From positions 28,550,885 to 28,614,884 of the forward strand of contig NC_136003.1 of assembly GCF_048128805.1 (NCBI RefSeq): a stretch of 64,000 nt of DNA, read 5' to 3'. The position numbers and the translations under genes were made by a program. The notes beneath the pieces are model-generated. The model saw only the letters and a list, made by a program, of their open reading frames with translations. It was not told the DNA's origin and made no database searches. This document shows positions 1 through 24,794 of this stretch, in pieces (within the stretch, counting starts at the first letter, position 1; each line of letters begins with the position of its first letter). Source of the DNA: Centroberyx gerrardi (Eukaryota > Chordata > Actinopteri > Beryciformes > Berycidae).

Positions 1-215
1 AAATGGGTTCTCCTGTTATTCCCACAATTTTCTCGAACCAAAGTAAACCATTTAGGGCTGTAGCGAGCCGCGTAAACCAATCGTAAACGTTGAGATTTTA
101 TTAAAATAATGTACTTGGTGGATCATTTGTATGCCGAAATTTCCAGTGTTTAGTAAATGGTGTTAAATTATAAACATTATATTCAGTATTTGACATAATG
201 ATTCTCCCTATATCC
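1..215. repeat. MITE-B copy 1, cut by the window edge
   Basis: This segment resembles part of a MITE-like family seen four more times, near 47.4-47.7, 49.45-49.84, 56.55-56.92 and 58.0-58.3 kb. Shared blocks include GTTGAGATTTTATT and GGTGGATCATTTGTATGCCG. The left side lies outside the window and the right end is blurred. It ends about 580 bp upstream of the UBALD2 start codon. The long terminal inverted repeats of the family are visible only in the fuller copies. Confidence 0.6.
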
Positions 216-359
216 CTATACACCCATAAACATCCATTATGGAAGCTAGGCTCCATAGCTGTGGACGTAAACAAAAATATTCACAATGTTTACCAATGTG
301 GCCAACTGCCTACATGATTCATGTACCTGCAACATGAGCCGGCCAATTGGCTCCATGAA

Positions 360-10466
<10,107 letters not shown>

Positions 10467-13400
10467 GACTCTACGCTGGGGGGTTGGGAGGGGTGGGGGG
10501 TTGGGAGGGGTGGGGGGTGGGAGCCTGGGGGGGGGGCGGCGACGAGTGTAGCCAAATGAATCTGTTTCGGGAGTGGGAGGAGTCAAAGGGGGTCAGAATG
10601 GGGGGTGGGTTGAGGGTGGAATGAGAGGAAGAGCAGGTCTGAACAGCCTTGTGGGAAGAGACAAGATCCTGCTGTTTTCCTCCTTCCTGTTTTTCTAAAC
10701 TGATGATGAGCAGTCCGGCTTTGGAGGAGATGCTCTTCTTCTTCTTCTTCTTCTTCTTCTGTGTCTTCATCATAAGTCATCCAAGCCTAGGAAGAACCCG
10801 GGGGGGGGGAGGGGGGCGGCGGGGGGAACCACTAACAACACTGAGGAAGTGGGAAGACGGCAGAGAAACTTAACGAGGCCGGAGTCTCCGAGCCCCAAAA
10901 GCATTTTTTTTGGGGCGAAATGCAGAAACGTTTTTCTTTTTCTTGTCATCAATGCAAGCAAACCCAGGACCCAACAGAGCACTTACACTTACTTAGGATA
11001 GGAGCCATGTGATCTGTTGAAGTGCTTTGTGATTGGTCTTTTTTTTTTTTTTTTTTTTAGAAACTCTTCTTTCCCATAAGGTGGAGAAACGTTCCAGCAA
11101 TCTGACAGGAATTCGGCAATAACCAGCAGACGACAAGGACGGGACTGTGGTTCAAATCGCAGCGGTTTGGATGTTTTTTGGCTGATGGAAAGGCAAAAAT
11201 ATCTGTTTCTACGCATATTATTTTGTGGTATGAATTGTGTGTACAGTGTGGATAGGATTATAGATCATGTATTAACGCCGCGGCCATAAGGTTGAGTTTC
11301 ATTCATAGCCTCAGGAGCGCTGAGCACAGTGAAACTCGACTCGGCGGCTGCGTCGCATGCTCTTGTATCGGAGAGGCGGGGCCACGTGTGCGGACACTAA
11401 TCTGAGGTTTGGGAATGTGTCGGAAAACACACGATGAACACAGATGAATTGGGAAGAGGAATGTGATCGGCGGCTTCGTCGGTGCGGTTGCAGGAACGGA
11501 AAAGCTTGCAATAATTTGATTATTCGACTGAGGTCGCAGCCGGACGAGAGAGCTGGCACATTTATATTGTAGTTTTTTGTTTTTTTTTGTTTTTAATGGA
11601 ATAATTTCACCCTGTGACTCGTCAAAGAAGAGACTTTGAGCAGGGGTAATGATGTCACGTAGGCTTGTTGTCAATAAGGCATCACTTGGCGATTCAGCAA
11701 GAACTTTTGGGGTTTTTCTGTGTTTGTTTTTCCTGATGGTTGGTGTGGCAACTCATCAACAAGGCAGGGCAGAGCGATGTCCTTTTTCTTTCGTTTGATA
11801 ACGCTTTCCTGTGACAGTCATTGGGAGAGTTCTGACTCACTTGTAAATAAAGCCTCAGCCAAAACGACAAAAAAAAAAAAGTGCAAAAACCTAGAACTCG
11901 GTCCCGCCGTCGACGCGCAGGACGGACTCACGCGAAACGTTAATCTGAATATTTCGACACGGATGGGCGCGAGCTGCCAGTACCCTCCGCCACGTCTCTG
12001 TCTGTGGGGGTAGAGGCCAACTCAGTGATTTTCCACACAACCTGCAGAAGCTCAACCACTCCTACCTCTGTCTGAACGGGAGAGGCCCCACATGCGCTTT
12101 TTGAATGTATTCTCTACTACAGAAACAGGATCAATGGGTTTAAACGAGTAGAAACTCCGCTGGTGCTTCACACTGGTGATTCCTGCCAAAAGAAAGGGAG
12201 TTACAGCACGGCTCGACGGACAGGCGAAATTTGTGTCTTTTTTTTTTTCTTTTTTTTTTTAGATGCTCGAAATGACGCGAGTTCTGTCCAGGTGACTAAG
12301 CGAATCCTAAGTGATTGTTCAGATCAAGTTTACACAGTAATAAATATCCAGTGAAAAACCTTGAAGCCTCTCAGCCAGGGACGAGACTCTTTTCAGCCGC
12401 CTCACACTGCGGCGCGTTCTTCACACAAGATCCCGTGTATGTCACAACATTCAAAACAAAAATAAAAACAAAAAACAAACAAAAATCACCGGTAGATGAG
12501 TAGTGACTTTTCACTTTTAATTGTGAAAGACAGAAAAGTTCACCTTCACGTTATGATCACCACTAGAGAAAGAGGATGAGAATATTGTTGACATCAGGTT
12601 GTGATGGTAAGCAGAAAGAAATCCTTTCCGCCACCCTTTTTTTTTTAAACTAATTGTGTTCTTCACATCTTCACACAGACAATCAACTATTTCCTCCATG
12701 CTTCTTCATTTGTTTCCCCCGGTTAAAATTTTCGAGTCATATTTTTGTACCTGCTCACTTTTCAGGGCAGGAATGACCAGTCAGTCAGTGTGTCTTGGGG
12801 TGGTTGGGTTGGTACCGTTGTGATATCAAAGTTGTCAATTTCCTCTATGGAATTGCGCAATTGAGTACTGTTCCAATCTAGGACCTGATAGGATTACATT
12901 ATAATGTGCAACACAGAAGTTAATCTGTGTTAAAGAGTGTGTGTTATGTGTGACTTAAAGGAAAAATCCTCCCTAAAACACTTTAACACTGTTAGAAAAC
13001 AGCTATTGGTGATGCACCTCGCATTTCTGGGCCCATTTTGTTGTTTGCTGGTGTATTTTTCTTATTCCATTGGATAACTGGCCCAACGTAGACGTCAAGT
13101 CCAGATATTTCCAGTACAGCTACATGTAGTTTGATATCAGAAAGTGTTTCAGCGATCTAAAACATTAGCAGTAAACGTCAGGTTTTGGCGTCAGTCCCTC
13201 AGAATTACAGTCATACAGGGAGAAATCCATCATAGAAGAGGAGAGAGACCAATTTCTCCACCCACAGGAGCAGGAAATAGACCAGAATGCAATGCAGCCA
13301 CAAGACAGGTTGTGTTTTGACTTTCGGGCGGGCCGCAATCATAGACACGGCACGGCACAAACAATATTATATTTTATATCTGTGCCCATACACCTTTGAT

Positions 13401-13685
13401 TGAAAGCAACACGTTGACCCCCCCCCTTCTCTGGGAAACGTAGGAAAATCACTAACTGAAGTAGAAGTAGATGAAACGGGTTGAGTGAAATTGGGTACAG
13501 CAGAAAAGTAAATTAAAACACAACAAAGTAACTGCTGGATTGCATGAAACATCACAGACTGATGATATCTAACAGTGTGAGAGTATCAGAGGGAGGAGGT
13601 TTCCTTTAAATCGATGTGTGTATTTGTTTTGGTGAAGGGACAAGTGTCTACTGTAAGAGACATTGGTTTGTAGCTTCTATCTATG

Positions 13686-13707
13686 CCCCCCCCCCCCCCC
13701 CCCCCCC
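13686..13707 (+). repeat. Poly(C) tract
   Basis: An uninterrupted run of about 22 cytosines in the UBALD2 downstream region. Its length is likely to be unreliable in assemblies. Confidence 0.9.
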
Positions 13708-14046
13708 ATCCAAGTCTCACTTTACAGTAAAATACAGCCAACATGATGATCAGTGTCCAATAGAGTCCCCACCACCCCAATGATTTCTAAACTGGGTGGG
13801 TTTTTTCTTTCTTTCTTTTTTTTTAATTTCTTTTTTTTTTTATGTTCATGCCGATATTTTACCTCCCATTCAAGATTTCTCGGTCTCTGGATGGAAACTT
13901 TGCTCTGATCAAGTGTGCAAATCACTTGGATAACGGTGTACTTTCTCATGGACCCTCAGAAATTCATTCTGTTCTAATCCATGGCTCTTTTTATATAGAT
14001 TTCTCTCAAGTACTTTGTTTCTGTTGAAATTTGTATTTATATGTTT

Positions 14047-14052
14047 AATAAA
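14047..14052 (+). terminator. Distal polyadenylation signal for UBALD2
   Basis: AATAAA in the context TTTAATAAAACAAGG. It is the last good plus-strand signal before the convergent QRICH2 gene. Upstream alternatives exist at 11846 and 12339. Confidence 0.4.
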
Positions 14053-15741
14053 ACAAGGTATGATCTGCTACGTTGTTTCGGCTAGTCTTTCACCGCTGAA
14101 GGGAGTTTCATCACACTTTGTTTCGCTCTTTACTGTAAAAGCCAAAGACGGTTGAGAAAACACACATTTAAAAAAAAACCAAAAGAAACAATTGCGGTCC
14201 GTAAACGTTGAAGTTACTCTTCCTTGCATTAGTAAAGCTGTTGATTGAGGAAGGATGTGGTTGGAGCACAAACCCAGTTGGTGTCAAGTTTGTGAAACTG
14301 ATAGATAGTGTGATAGACCCAAGTGTCCTAACATGACATTACTGCTTTAAAGAGGGAGGGTACACTTGTTTTCCAATGAGAACACTTAATAAAACGCTAA
14401 TTTGGGCAAACAGCAACAACATTCATCTGCAGTCAGTGAGGAACAAACTGGAGTTTTACAGTCACAGTCATGAATAAGAGACACAGAGAGTCACAACAAT
14501 CTAGCTTCTCCAAGTCATTTACGAACAGGAGTCTGCTCACACACATGTAACCTCTCGATACACTCGGGTTTACAAGCATTACAGCCTCTTGACATAAATT
14601 AAAACCGCATTCTTCGGTGGAAATAATTTGGTGCAAGCGGTGACCTTATTTCAAGGAATCGCCCCCGCCTCTCCTCTTTAACAGCACGGCTCCTCCTCTC
14701 AGGTTTATTCAATCGCGTGTCCTGCCCTGCTTTCACACTCGCACATCTCTCTGAACAACATGTACAGCACCAGTAGTAGTAGTAGTACCGTTTCCCCTCG
14801 TGACGCAACGCCCAAAGTGCTGACAGGCCACCATGCTAAAAGCAGGCGATGCTGCACTTACACTATGCTGCGCTCGAGACATTTCACGCTATTGCATGTT
14901 GCGATGCGTGGCATGTCCACCGGACAGATGCCAAGGCAGGCCTGTGACCACACTGAAGCACCGTGACATTTGAAGGGAACAACATGTGGGAGAGTTTTAT
15001 GAGCCTGGCTGCTTTGCTTCCCTCTGGGCTGCAGGTGCTCTCCATTGTCAGACCATGACAGCCTATATATATACTGTATATTTTAGTATTGACAACAGCA
15101 GACGGTATTTTCTTCTCTGCAGCATGTGTTGAGGCAAGGTAAGAGTATTTATTGGCTGCATCATGGCTCAGGGTCTTAAAGTAATAATTCTCATATAAAT
15201 AAATGTCCGTTTTCACATCGGTTTATCACCGATTGATAACACAACAGTGAATCAACCTCTATCCAGTTCATGAAAGCTTTTCCATTGTCTGTTCTAAACA
15301 GCCGGTGTCTGGTAGCTCTTTCCTGGGAAAAATCCTGTGGCGTACAGGAAGTGAAAAAGAGAAACTCAAACTGCATCGACAGGAAATCCAAGGAAAAAGA
15401 CGTCACAGTCCCACCCCCACTGTTTGATTGACAGGTGATCAGTGCAGAAACACCACAGCAATGAGCGCCAAATCAATAGAATAAAATAAAAAACGAGGAT
15501 GTCACAGATTTGCACTGTAAATACTGTTTATATGAGTGTGAAAAGACATACTACATTTTGAATTCATGGATTTGAATGTAAAGAGTTCCAGCAGTCTGTC
15601 CACCACAGCAACACAAGGCAAAACTCCTCCTCCGATGTCACTTACACCTAATAATAATAATAACTTTGTGCACCTACCCAAATTCACTGACTTTGGCTCC
15701 ATCACAAACTGGAGAGCTACCTTGTCTCTGCAGCTTGCAGT
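14053..15741. other. Convergent UBALD2/QRICH2 intergenic region
   Basis: No coding exon is recognisable. The segment includes a short AGTAGTAGTAGTA run near 14770 and, at its right edge, the probable QRICH2 polyadenylation site. The short open frames here look random. Confidence 0.5.
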
Positions 15742-15747
15742 TTTATT
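15742..15747 (-). terminator. Probable polyadenylation signal of QRICH2
   Basis: TTTATT on the plus strand (AATAAA on the minus strand) about 60 bases downstream of the QRICH2 stop codon. A second candidate on the same strand is near 15147. Confidence 0.5.
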
Positions 15748-15804
15748 TAAAAATAAAATTAAAAAGTATCAGGTAGGATGCCGCACCGAGCTCCATGTCG
15801 CCCC

Positions 15805-16386
15805 CTACAGGTTGGTGACGGGCTCCTCCTCCTGGCACAGGTCGCTGTCTGCCGGGGCCAAAGCCTGGGTGAAGGAGCTCTGGGACGCAGAGCCGAGAGG
15901 GGACACCGGCCAGTCCCGCACCGAGCTGCTGGAGGCTGAGGGACAGACGGGACAGAAAGGCTGTGAGGTGAGGATGTGTGAAGGGTTACCATACCGAGGC
16001 AGGACAGTGTGACGCAAGCATCTCGACGCCTAGACATTCATTTTCCTATCCCAGCATGCATTGTGCGGAAGGTAGGGAGACGCCAACTGGACAGGTCGCA
16101 CAGGCCACAGACTCTCCCATTCACACCTATGGGCAATTTAGAGTGTCCACTCCACCTGACCTGCATGTCTTTGGACTGAGGGGGGAAACCCAGGAGAACA
16201 AGGGGAGAACATGCAAACTGCACACAGAAAGGAATCAAACCTGTGTCTTAAAACTCATCTTTTTACCTGGCTTTCCACTGATTTTATTGTTTTTATCATC
16301 TCTGTTTAACTTCTTTCTGTATATTTTATGTTAGTTTGCTTTGGTGTTCTTTTATATTGTGTTCTTGTTGTCTCTGTATGCGTTGT

Positions 16387-16425
<39 letters not shown>

Positions 16426-19400
16426 TCACCTGAGCGGCTGCGCTGGCTCTTGGCACTGTGGGGGTGAACAGGAGATCCATGTCCGGCCTCAGGACTCACA
16501 GACTTCTGGGACGGGGGGCGCTTGGCTTTGTCTTTACTCCTGCACATGCCTGCAGTCGTCAAAGCACAGGAACAGTGTGGCACGTCGGCCCTGACACGGG
16601 TTAACAGCTACTGCAAACCCCAACCAACTATACCTTACCCATCCTTGACATGTCCGACTCTTACCCAAAATACAAGCTGAACGACAGTTGTCCTCGTAAA
16701 TCACATTTAATGGGGCAAAAACAAACTGCAGGCAAACACTGTTATAGTTTCACCAGGTGTGAAATCACTCTATAACTCTCTATATAAACCACTCAGGCTT
16801 TTGTTTTTACCACAGACTGATTTTTGAACGCCAATAGTGCTACCAACACTTTTGGACTGAAGTTGCTGATAGCTGATATTTTGCACTGATGTTCAATGTC
16901 TTTAAATTTGTACAACAATCTCTATTGAAACCAGGGGAGGAATAATAATAATACGAAGAAGCACATATTCATGCATTACTTGTCCAATCAAAATGTCACA
17001 TGAGAATCAGTTCAGGTTAAGGTCTTCCCATAGACAGCTAATGTAGTATTGATCCATTCTACAACAAATATGTAATCGAACAAACTGCATCCTATCTGAG
17101 ATGAACGGCGCTGAACCGGTCGATACCTGGTTTTTAATGAAAGGTCAGTATCGGCCTCATGCGTCAGCAAACCGACACATCAGTCTGACCTCAGCCTTTA
17201 CAGCTTGTGATTTCTGGTGGTGGATGAAAGCAGCTGGGGCTTTGTGATGAATCAGGCAGCGTTTCCTCAGCTCTGTTATTTCTGCAGGCAGTTACAGACC
17301 TGCCCTGCTGCTGTTATGTAACTCAGTAACTTTTGCTTCTCTTTCCAGCGTGGAACATTAAACCAGTCCTCCTTCCCCCACTGCCCTCTCCGCAGCACAC
17401 GCCAGTCTTACTTCCTTCCCTTCACCTTCCCAGCAAACAATTTGACATTGAATACATGTCGATATGACGGCCTGCACTGGTGTAAATATAGAGCCAAAAT
17501 GAAAGTTGAGACGATGTCCGTAGTCATATGTAAATCCTACCGGCATTGTTTTGTGAAATCAGGGCCTGAGGATCTTTCTGATATCAATTTAAATCAGTTT
17601 CTAAAGCTGTTTTAATATGAATCTTTACTGTGCCGTAATGTCATGTTGTGAAAACGGGTTAGACGCTGAACTTGGCCGCCTCCTGCATGTCACGGTCCTT
17701 CAAATGCTTGCTGGGCCGCCTCCCAGACTCTGCCACGCCACCATTTCAACACAAAACATCCCTCCTCCGCTTCACATTCCCCTACTTCCAAACAGCCCCT
17801 GTCTTGATGAACCCCAGCGTCTATCTACTCTCTCGGCCCGCCTCGTCCTTCGTCACCCCGGCGCCGAGGCACGGTGTCCTCTTCAAGTGAAAAATCCCAA
17901 ACAACCACAAGCCCCGCATTCTTCCTCAGACCCAGACATCAATCTCTCTGTCTGTTTCTGCTGTTGCTCCCACTTTCCATTTCCCAAACACCACCAACCT
18001 CCTCTCTACCTTCCTCTCTGCTCCCCTACATCCTTTTTTTTTTTTTTTTTTTAACAAAGTGTCAGCGCAGAGGGAGGAAGTCGGCTGAGGGCAGAGAGTG
18101 TAAAGACATAACACAACGCCATGTGGCTGTTATCCCAGCACCCGTTGTGTAACAGGTCCCGGGGGGCAAGAGCGGGACTTCTGAGGCGCGTTCGCTGACC
18201 ATGAGGAGTCCATCTGAGCTGTCAGTGCTGGACATCCATCACCGCTTCCCCTTCACACACACACACACACACACACACAGCCGCGCAGTGCAGACGTGTT
18301 CAAGTCAACATTGAGTAAGCTTCTGACAGAGAGACGGCTTATTTTGTACGACTAGACCAGCGGGAATAGATGTACTGCATTCGATTTGACAGACCGGGTT
18401 AGACTGATATATCAGTTTGATGATATATCAGGCTGACTTTTATTAAAAATCAGATACCGGCCAGTCAGTGTCGTCCACCTGTGATATGATAGACACGATG
18501 CACTTTGTTTGATTATGTATTTATTGTAGAATTGATCAATACAACACTGGTTGTCTATGGGAAGTCCTTAACCGGAATTGATCTCATTTCACATCATATT
18601 TGGTCTCAAATAATCCGGTGAGAAAGACAGACATTTTAAAGAGGATGTACGTACCGTCTTTGGGAGAAATTGTAGGTAGTTTAGCGTCTGTATTTCTGAT
18701 GTCTCGGGTGTTCAGGCGGCCCTTGTAAATATGCCCATCCAGTCCAAGGATATCAACCTCCTCCGGCTGACCAGTCGACACACAGACAGGCGACAGTTAG
18801 TGGTTAACACAGCCACCCGTAACATCTCTTAGATACGGTATATTCTCTTAAACACAGGGAGGAATGTTTTGTTTGTTTGCGGGTTTGAATTCCCGGACCA
18901 GCTGGGAAAATGCGGGTGAGGAGAGTGAATGAGTAACGGTTTCCGCTTCCTCAAAAATTACTGTCGAGGTGCCCTTGAGCAAGGCACTGAACCCCCAACA
19001 GCTGTCCAAGAAACTTGTGTAGGAGGAGATCAGTTCTACCATTGTTGTTGCTATTCCTACTGGTCACCAATAGAGGTTGTTGATTACTTAATACCCCTTT
19101 AACATAAAAAAAATCAATTACAGAGAAGCATTAATTTAAGTTTTTCTCCTTAAATAACTTCCATCAGTTTGATACTAGTTGCTGTGATGTATACTATGAT
19201 TTAACATCATTAATATACAATGTATGTCGGCCTAAAAAGGTGTTTAAACTCTATTCGTCAATACCTGAAATCGCAGCGGAGACGCAGACAGCGGCTGTCC
19301 GTCCACCTCGGTCTGGAAGAAGTGTGTGATGTGCTGCAGGCGGGTGTACCGTCGGCTCGGGGAGGTCAGGGTGTGACTGCCCCCGCAGCTCCGGGACACG

Positions 19401-22400
19401 GCCAGGTAACTGTAGTCCGACATCTCAGGGATGCGCTCACTGCTCAGTCGGAGGAGACATCAGGAGGAAAAACAACATGAAAACACAGAGGGGATATCTG
19501 GAAAAACACCCAGGGAATTTAGATAAGCAATTTATGGATGTTTTGGAGGGTTTCTTTGTGTTTGATCTAGATCATTTAGTGCATTTCTTTTAGTGCAAAC
19601 TGTGCATCAGCTTGCACAGTTTCTGATCTGCACATTTTCTGTCCCTCTCTTCATATGAGTCATATTTCTGGACACATTTTTGTACATGTGCAACCTCCAC
19701 CTATAAATACAATAATGAGAATGAGAATAGACAACAACACACGTGTCTTCGCACATTGTCACTTTTTCTGTACAAATGCCCACTCCATCTGGAGTTTTTT
19801 GTAAAGGTGAACAGCTGGTAATGCACATGTCCAAATCTGTACCTTCTGTCCTTAGCATCTACATCTGTAAACTGAATATATTTGACAAGGAGAATAATTT
19901 CGACAACACACGTCTGCACACCCAGACACTTTATGCACATGTGTACCAGCTAATGTGAATAGGTCATTTTGCACATCCTGTATATATGCTGTATGTATCA
20001 TAGAGATAAAAAAAACATTTTTATCTCTATGGTATGCATGCTCACATACTTGTTTTCTCCGTATTCTCATTTTTTTTTCAGCTATCTTCATATTTGCTTA
20101 CCTGTTCATTTATTTTCATACTGCATATATGTCATTTGTGGTATATTTTCAAATCATACATATTTTCATTCTGTCATTCAACTGTTTTCATTCATTTTTT
20201 TCTTGTCTCAATATATTCTACTGCTGTTATTTTGTACACCCTCCATACATGCTGTAATTCATACTGTATGTGTTCATAGGTCTCATTCATCTATTTCTAC
20301 TTAGATCTAGTGTTGTAACTGTCGTTTCTTTTATGATTAAATACCTCCCATCTGCTATATTCTTATTCATGTTCTACTTTACTTTGCTGTATCCTGTTAC
20401 TGTTTGCTATGACCTAGTTTCCCCGCAGGCATCATTAAAGTTTCATCTGATGATCTAATCTTTTGTTTGTAACATCTTCAACTAATTTAAGCCCCACTGT
20501 CCTGCTTGCCCTGCCTGGCCCTGACTCACTGCCTGGTCCTGCTGTGGCTGCTGGTCTGCACTACGCTCAGGATGGGGGGGTGCCGGGACGCGGTCTCCCT
20601 CACGGTATCCCGGTTGTTTGACCAGTCGGGGCATTTCAGTCGGCTCTGCACCCTCTCTATCTGCTTGCACATCGCCGTGTGGATCTTATGGAGCTGCACC
20701 ATGCTCCTGTCAGAGTGCGCTATCCCGTAGTTGCAGAGGTTGGTCCCCGGCTTCAGGCTGAGATAGCGAGACCGGCTTACAAGCATCAGATACTGAGAAA
20801 ACTACAAGGTGTTTCAGGGTTTGACCAATGTGGGTTTTTGAAGGCCGATTCTAGATATTTTTGGATGGAAGCTGCCAATAGCCAATATGTTGTGCCAGTA
20901 ATTGTTTAAATTTGATCATTTTCATGCCCAAAGAATTTGAAAAACTTACAAGTATTCAATGTTTCCCCCAGAATTTTATTCTTGGCAGGATGGAAAAGCC
21001 TCTGAAACAGCGTTTATACCCGTCCAGTAGCATCCACTACTACTACTACTACTACAAATAATAATAACATATTCATGTATTTGTGTGGACTCTGATGAAA
21101 ATGTTACATTACAATCAATTCAGGTTAAGAGCTTCCTGTAGACAGTGTAATACTGCTCAATTACACAATAAAGATGACAAACAAACTGCATCATATCCAT
21201 CAGATAAAAGTTGGACAACATCCTGTTTTTAATGAAAAGCCGATTAGGCTGCAGATATCAGCAAACCAATCAGTCTAACCCTTTAGTGTTAATGAATGAG
21301 TGGGTTGTAAGTAACATTTTGAGACTCTTGCGCCACCTGCTGCGGAGGAGAGGACATGAGAGAGTCAGGTAGGGTGTAATGAACTGTGCTCACTGTGCTG
21401 ATCTCACCTCCTGTAGTGCTGACGAACCTGCTCCAGAGCGTACACAGTGTAGGGCCTGTTGGACTTGTGCGAGGGAAGACCAGGGGTGGAGGGCACCGTC
21501 ACTAAATGCCTTTAATTCCCCAGGAGCAGACAGAAATAGACGGGGAGATCGGAGTTTAAAGAGCAGCTCAGTGACATTTCAGTTAGACAGTAGAGTCGGA
21601 GTCACTTGCTATCTTCTGTTGTAACCTGAAAACTCTCAGGAAATACTTTACATCCCCTCTTTCCCATATCACCCTTCTCTACTTGCACAAATATCTTGTC
21701 TCAAAGTACTCCATCATACTTTGTCATTCTAGGGTCACGAGAACATATTGTTACTGTGGCTCTGACCGTACTACTGGCTTAATAATGTTTTTACTCCAGG
21801 AAGTCTAGCATGTCCCACTGTGTCAGCTAAAAGCTTAGAATGTAAATGTAAATGTATAGTTACAGTCATAGAGAATATGTTATCTGGCAAAATAAATATA
21901 TATATTATACACTCACGGTCCTGAGGTGTGCATGTCGACGGGACGGTCACAAGAGATGCAGTGGAATCTGGCCACAAGTTGTCTATGACGGAGCAGAAAG
22001 TAAGAAAGTAAGCTGTTCTGACATCAGTGAACATGCCTGAGAGCAGAGATACTGTGTGATTATCTTTTTACAAATGGTATACTTTTCCCCTCAGGTATGG
22101 CAAGTTGTGCCACTTGCCATACCTGAGTGTGAGTGAGCCTGAACTTGATCTCATAGTTTTTATCAATATAATGAAGAGCAAAGATCAAGCAAACGAAGCC
22201 ACCACAGATCTATTGGGAAGCCAAACGTAAAATAAAAAGAATCCCATCAGTGGAGCATTCAGGACCAATGTTCCCTCTAAGCTGACAGTTTGGTGACCTA
22301 CGACTAATAATTTATTACCAAATAATATCTTGTCAGTCATCAGTCATTGCTCCAGCAGGTTTGGAAGTTTTGGTGGTAAAAGATATCAGATGCAGGGACT

Positions 22401-24794
22401 TTGCCGTAGCTTACGGTTTAATGAACAGACAACACTGGAAAAACCCTTCTCTAAATTCCAGAAAATCAATACCCTGTTCACTATCTCCAAGCAAATGGCC
22501 ACTTAACTCCCTGTATTGATCCAGTTTTCACTACACAAGCTCTGACAGCGACTAGTGAGTGCAGAGCTGCTGCTCACTTCCTGATGCCGGCAGCGTCCTC
22601 GTGCTCCGGAGCCGGCTGGGCCTGCAGCTTCTTATGGATACTCTTCCAGCGATCTTCCAGCTGCGTCTTCACTGAGTCTAACTCAATCCGGTTCAGCTAT
22701 GGTGAGATCAGAAATAAGTCAAATATTAAGTGAATTACCATAGATACAACAGATGTGTCCTATCCCTAATAAACTGATATACTGGTTTGACTGGATATGA
22801 TGAAATTTGTTATCATCTAAAATGTATTAATTTTAAACTGCTCTATGGGAAGTTCTTGAATTGATTCTAATGATTGTATGCATCAATATATAAGAAAATA
22901 TTATTATTATTATTATGGGTTTCAGTGGAGGGTTTTAGTGTCCCATGGTCTAAATGTTGTTTCAGAGGCTTTTTGTTCTTGGCTTTTCTTGCCAAAAATA
23001 CAATTCTGAACAGAAACTCACACTGAACACTGGCACAAAGCATCGGCTGCTGGCGACTTTAATCCAGAAATATTGGTATCAGCCTTCAAAAGCCCATATC
23101 AGTCAAACCCTAGCATCTATCACTGAGATGTTGCATTTTAAGAAGTCAGCAAATTAATAAATAAATAAAAACAGAGGGTGAGCGATAGGTGACAGGAGAC
23201 AGTGGAAATAACACATAAAAACATTATTTCCCTGTAAAAATGGCTGTAACTGTACAATACTCTCTACCTTGCACTCCATCTCGGTGGAGAGCTTGTCGAT
23301 GACCTTGTGCCAGTCCTGCTCCTGGCCCGTCACTTTGCTCAGCAGCTCGTGGAACATGGTGCTGAGCTGCTCCGTCATGGAGTCAAACTGCAGACGGCTC
23401 ACCTTGCTCTCCAGGGCGCATTTATCTGCTTTCTTCAGGTGTGGGGAGAGCAAGAGGTGATCGGGAGTGAATGGAAAAAAGACGTCATTGACATTTACAT
23501 TTTATTTATATTTTTATATACTTTGCCATTCAAGTTTGTCAGTTATCTAAATTGTGCTCCAAAAAAATGTGATTGTTTGGCTCCGCCCACTGAGGTTTAA
23601 CTCAATCAATTATTTCTGCCTCCGGGAAATGTTTGTAGAACTAAGGCGGCGTTCATATGGAGCAGTTGTAAATATACGTTGAAACCACTGAGGTTGCATT
23701 GTTGTGGGTGTGTCTCGATGCCTTTTGAAACTCTCTACAAATTTCATTGGCTGATGAAGTCTGTTAATGGATGACATTTCCTGCACTCTGTCAAAAGTCC
23801 AATTGGTTTCAACTGGGTTGTGATATTTTCACACACTGTGCTCCGTCAAGCCACATCATCCGTCAACACATACGCAGGTCTCTACCTTTCAGTTAACTGA
23901 AATGAAGCCACTTACAATTTCAATCTCCATCTCAACCAGCTGCTTGTCAGCCTTCTTCTCTTCCAGTTCCTCCATCGACTTGTACAGTTGCTGTGGAAAC
24001 AATCATTTGATAGTGATAATGTGAACCAGAGGTGGCTGAATACATTTCACCCTGTTGGGCCCAGGCCTACTTAAATTGTACTATAATGAGTAATGTACAG
24101 TATATTACTTACCGGTAAACCGATCTTATCTTTACCTTTAACCAAAATGATTCAATACTTTCTGAAACCCTAGTGTTCCCATATAGACATGTATACCAAT
24201 GCCGACCTTTAATTATCTGAATAACATACAATATTATGACACTAAATAGTCAATCGTTTATGTCTCCTTACAATATGGTTTCAGAATAACCAACCAGTGA
24301 GCACTTAAAAATGATTTAGTAATTTAGGATTAGAGCTGGCTTCTGATGCAAAGTATCCAATTATTTTTTGCTTCATTTAGATTTCTTTATAAATAAACAA
24401 ATCATTAAGTAATCTGTTTCCTTAGCTTCACAGAAAATAGCAAAGAAAATAGAATATAATAAAAAAGAATATAGCAAATGGGGAGCTTTTAAATATACGC
24501 AACTGACAATTTCAACACTAGAAGGTGTAAAGTAGAAAAGTATGAAAAAAGTATAGTTTACAGCATTATGAGACCATGCAAAATAGCAGCAGTAGAAGCA
24601 GTAGAACATGCAGAGAAAATGAATGAAAGACACTGTATGCCGGATATGAAAAGCTCCTTGCTGCCCACCTCGATGTGACTCTGTTTCTGACTGTTATCCT
24701 CCACCAGACACCTGGTGGTTTCATGGAGTTTCTCACACTCGGCCTGCAGCTGGAGGATTGCCCTCTGGACATCACTCATCAGCTCTACATTCTA

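Larger units (their letters stand above)
10467..14052 (+). other. UBALD2 3' UTR, end uncertain
   Basis: After the stop at 10464-10466 the sequence is G-rich and repetitive, then AT-rich, with no convincing coding frame. AATAAA signals occur at 11846-11851, 12339-12344 and 14047-14052. The 3' UTR could therefore be about 1.4, 1.9 or 3.6 kb. A (TTC)n run near 10736-10760 and a C homopolymer at 13686-13707 lie inside. Confidence 0.45.

Noticed and set aside
15566-16012. 148-aa plus-strand frame
   Set aside because: It is antisense to the last QRICH2 exon and has low-complexity composition. No family features are visible.
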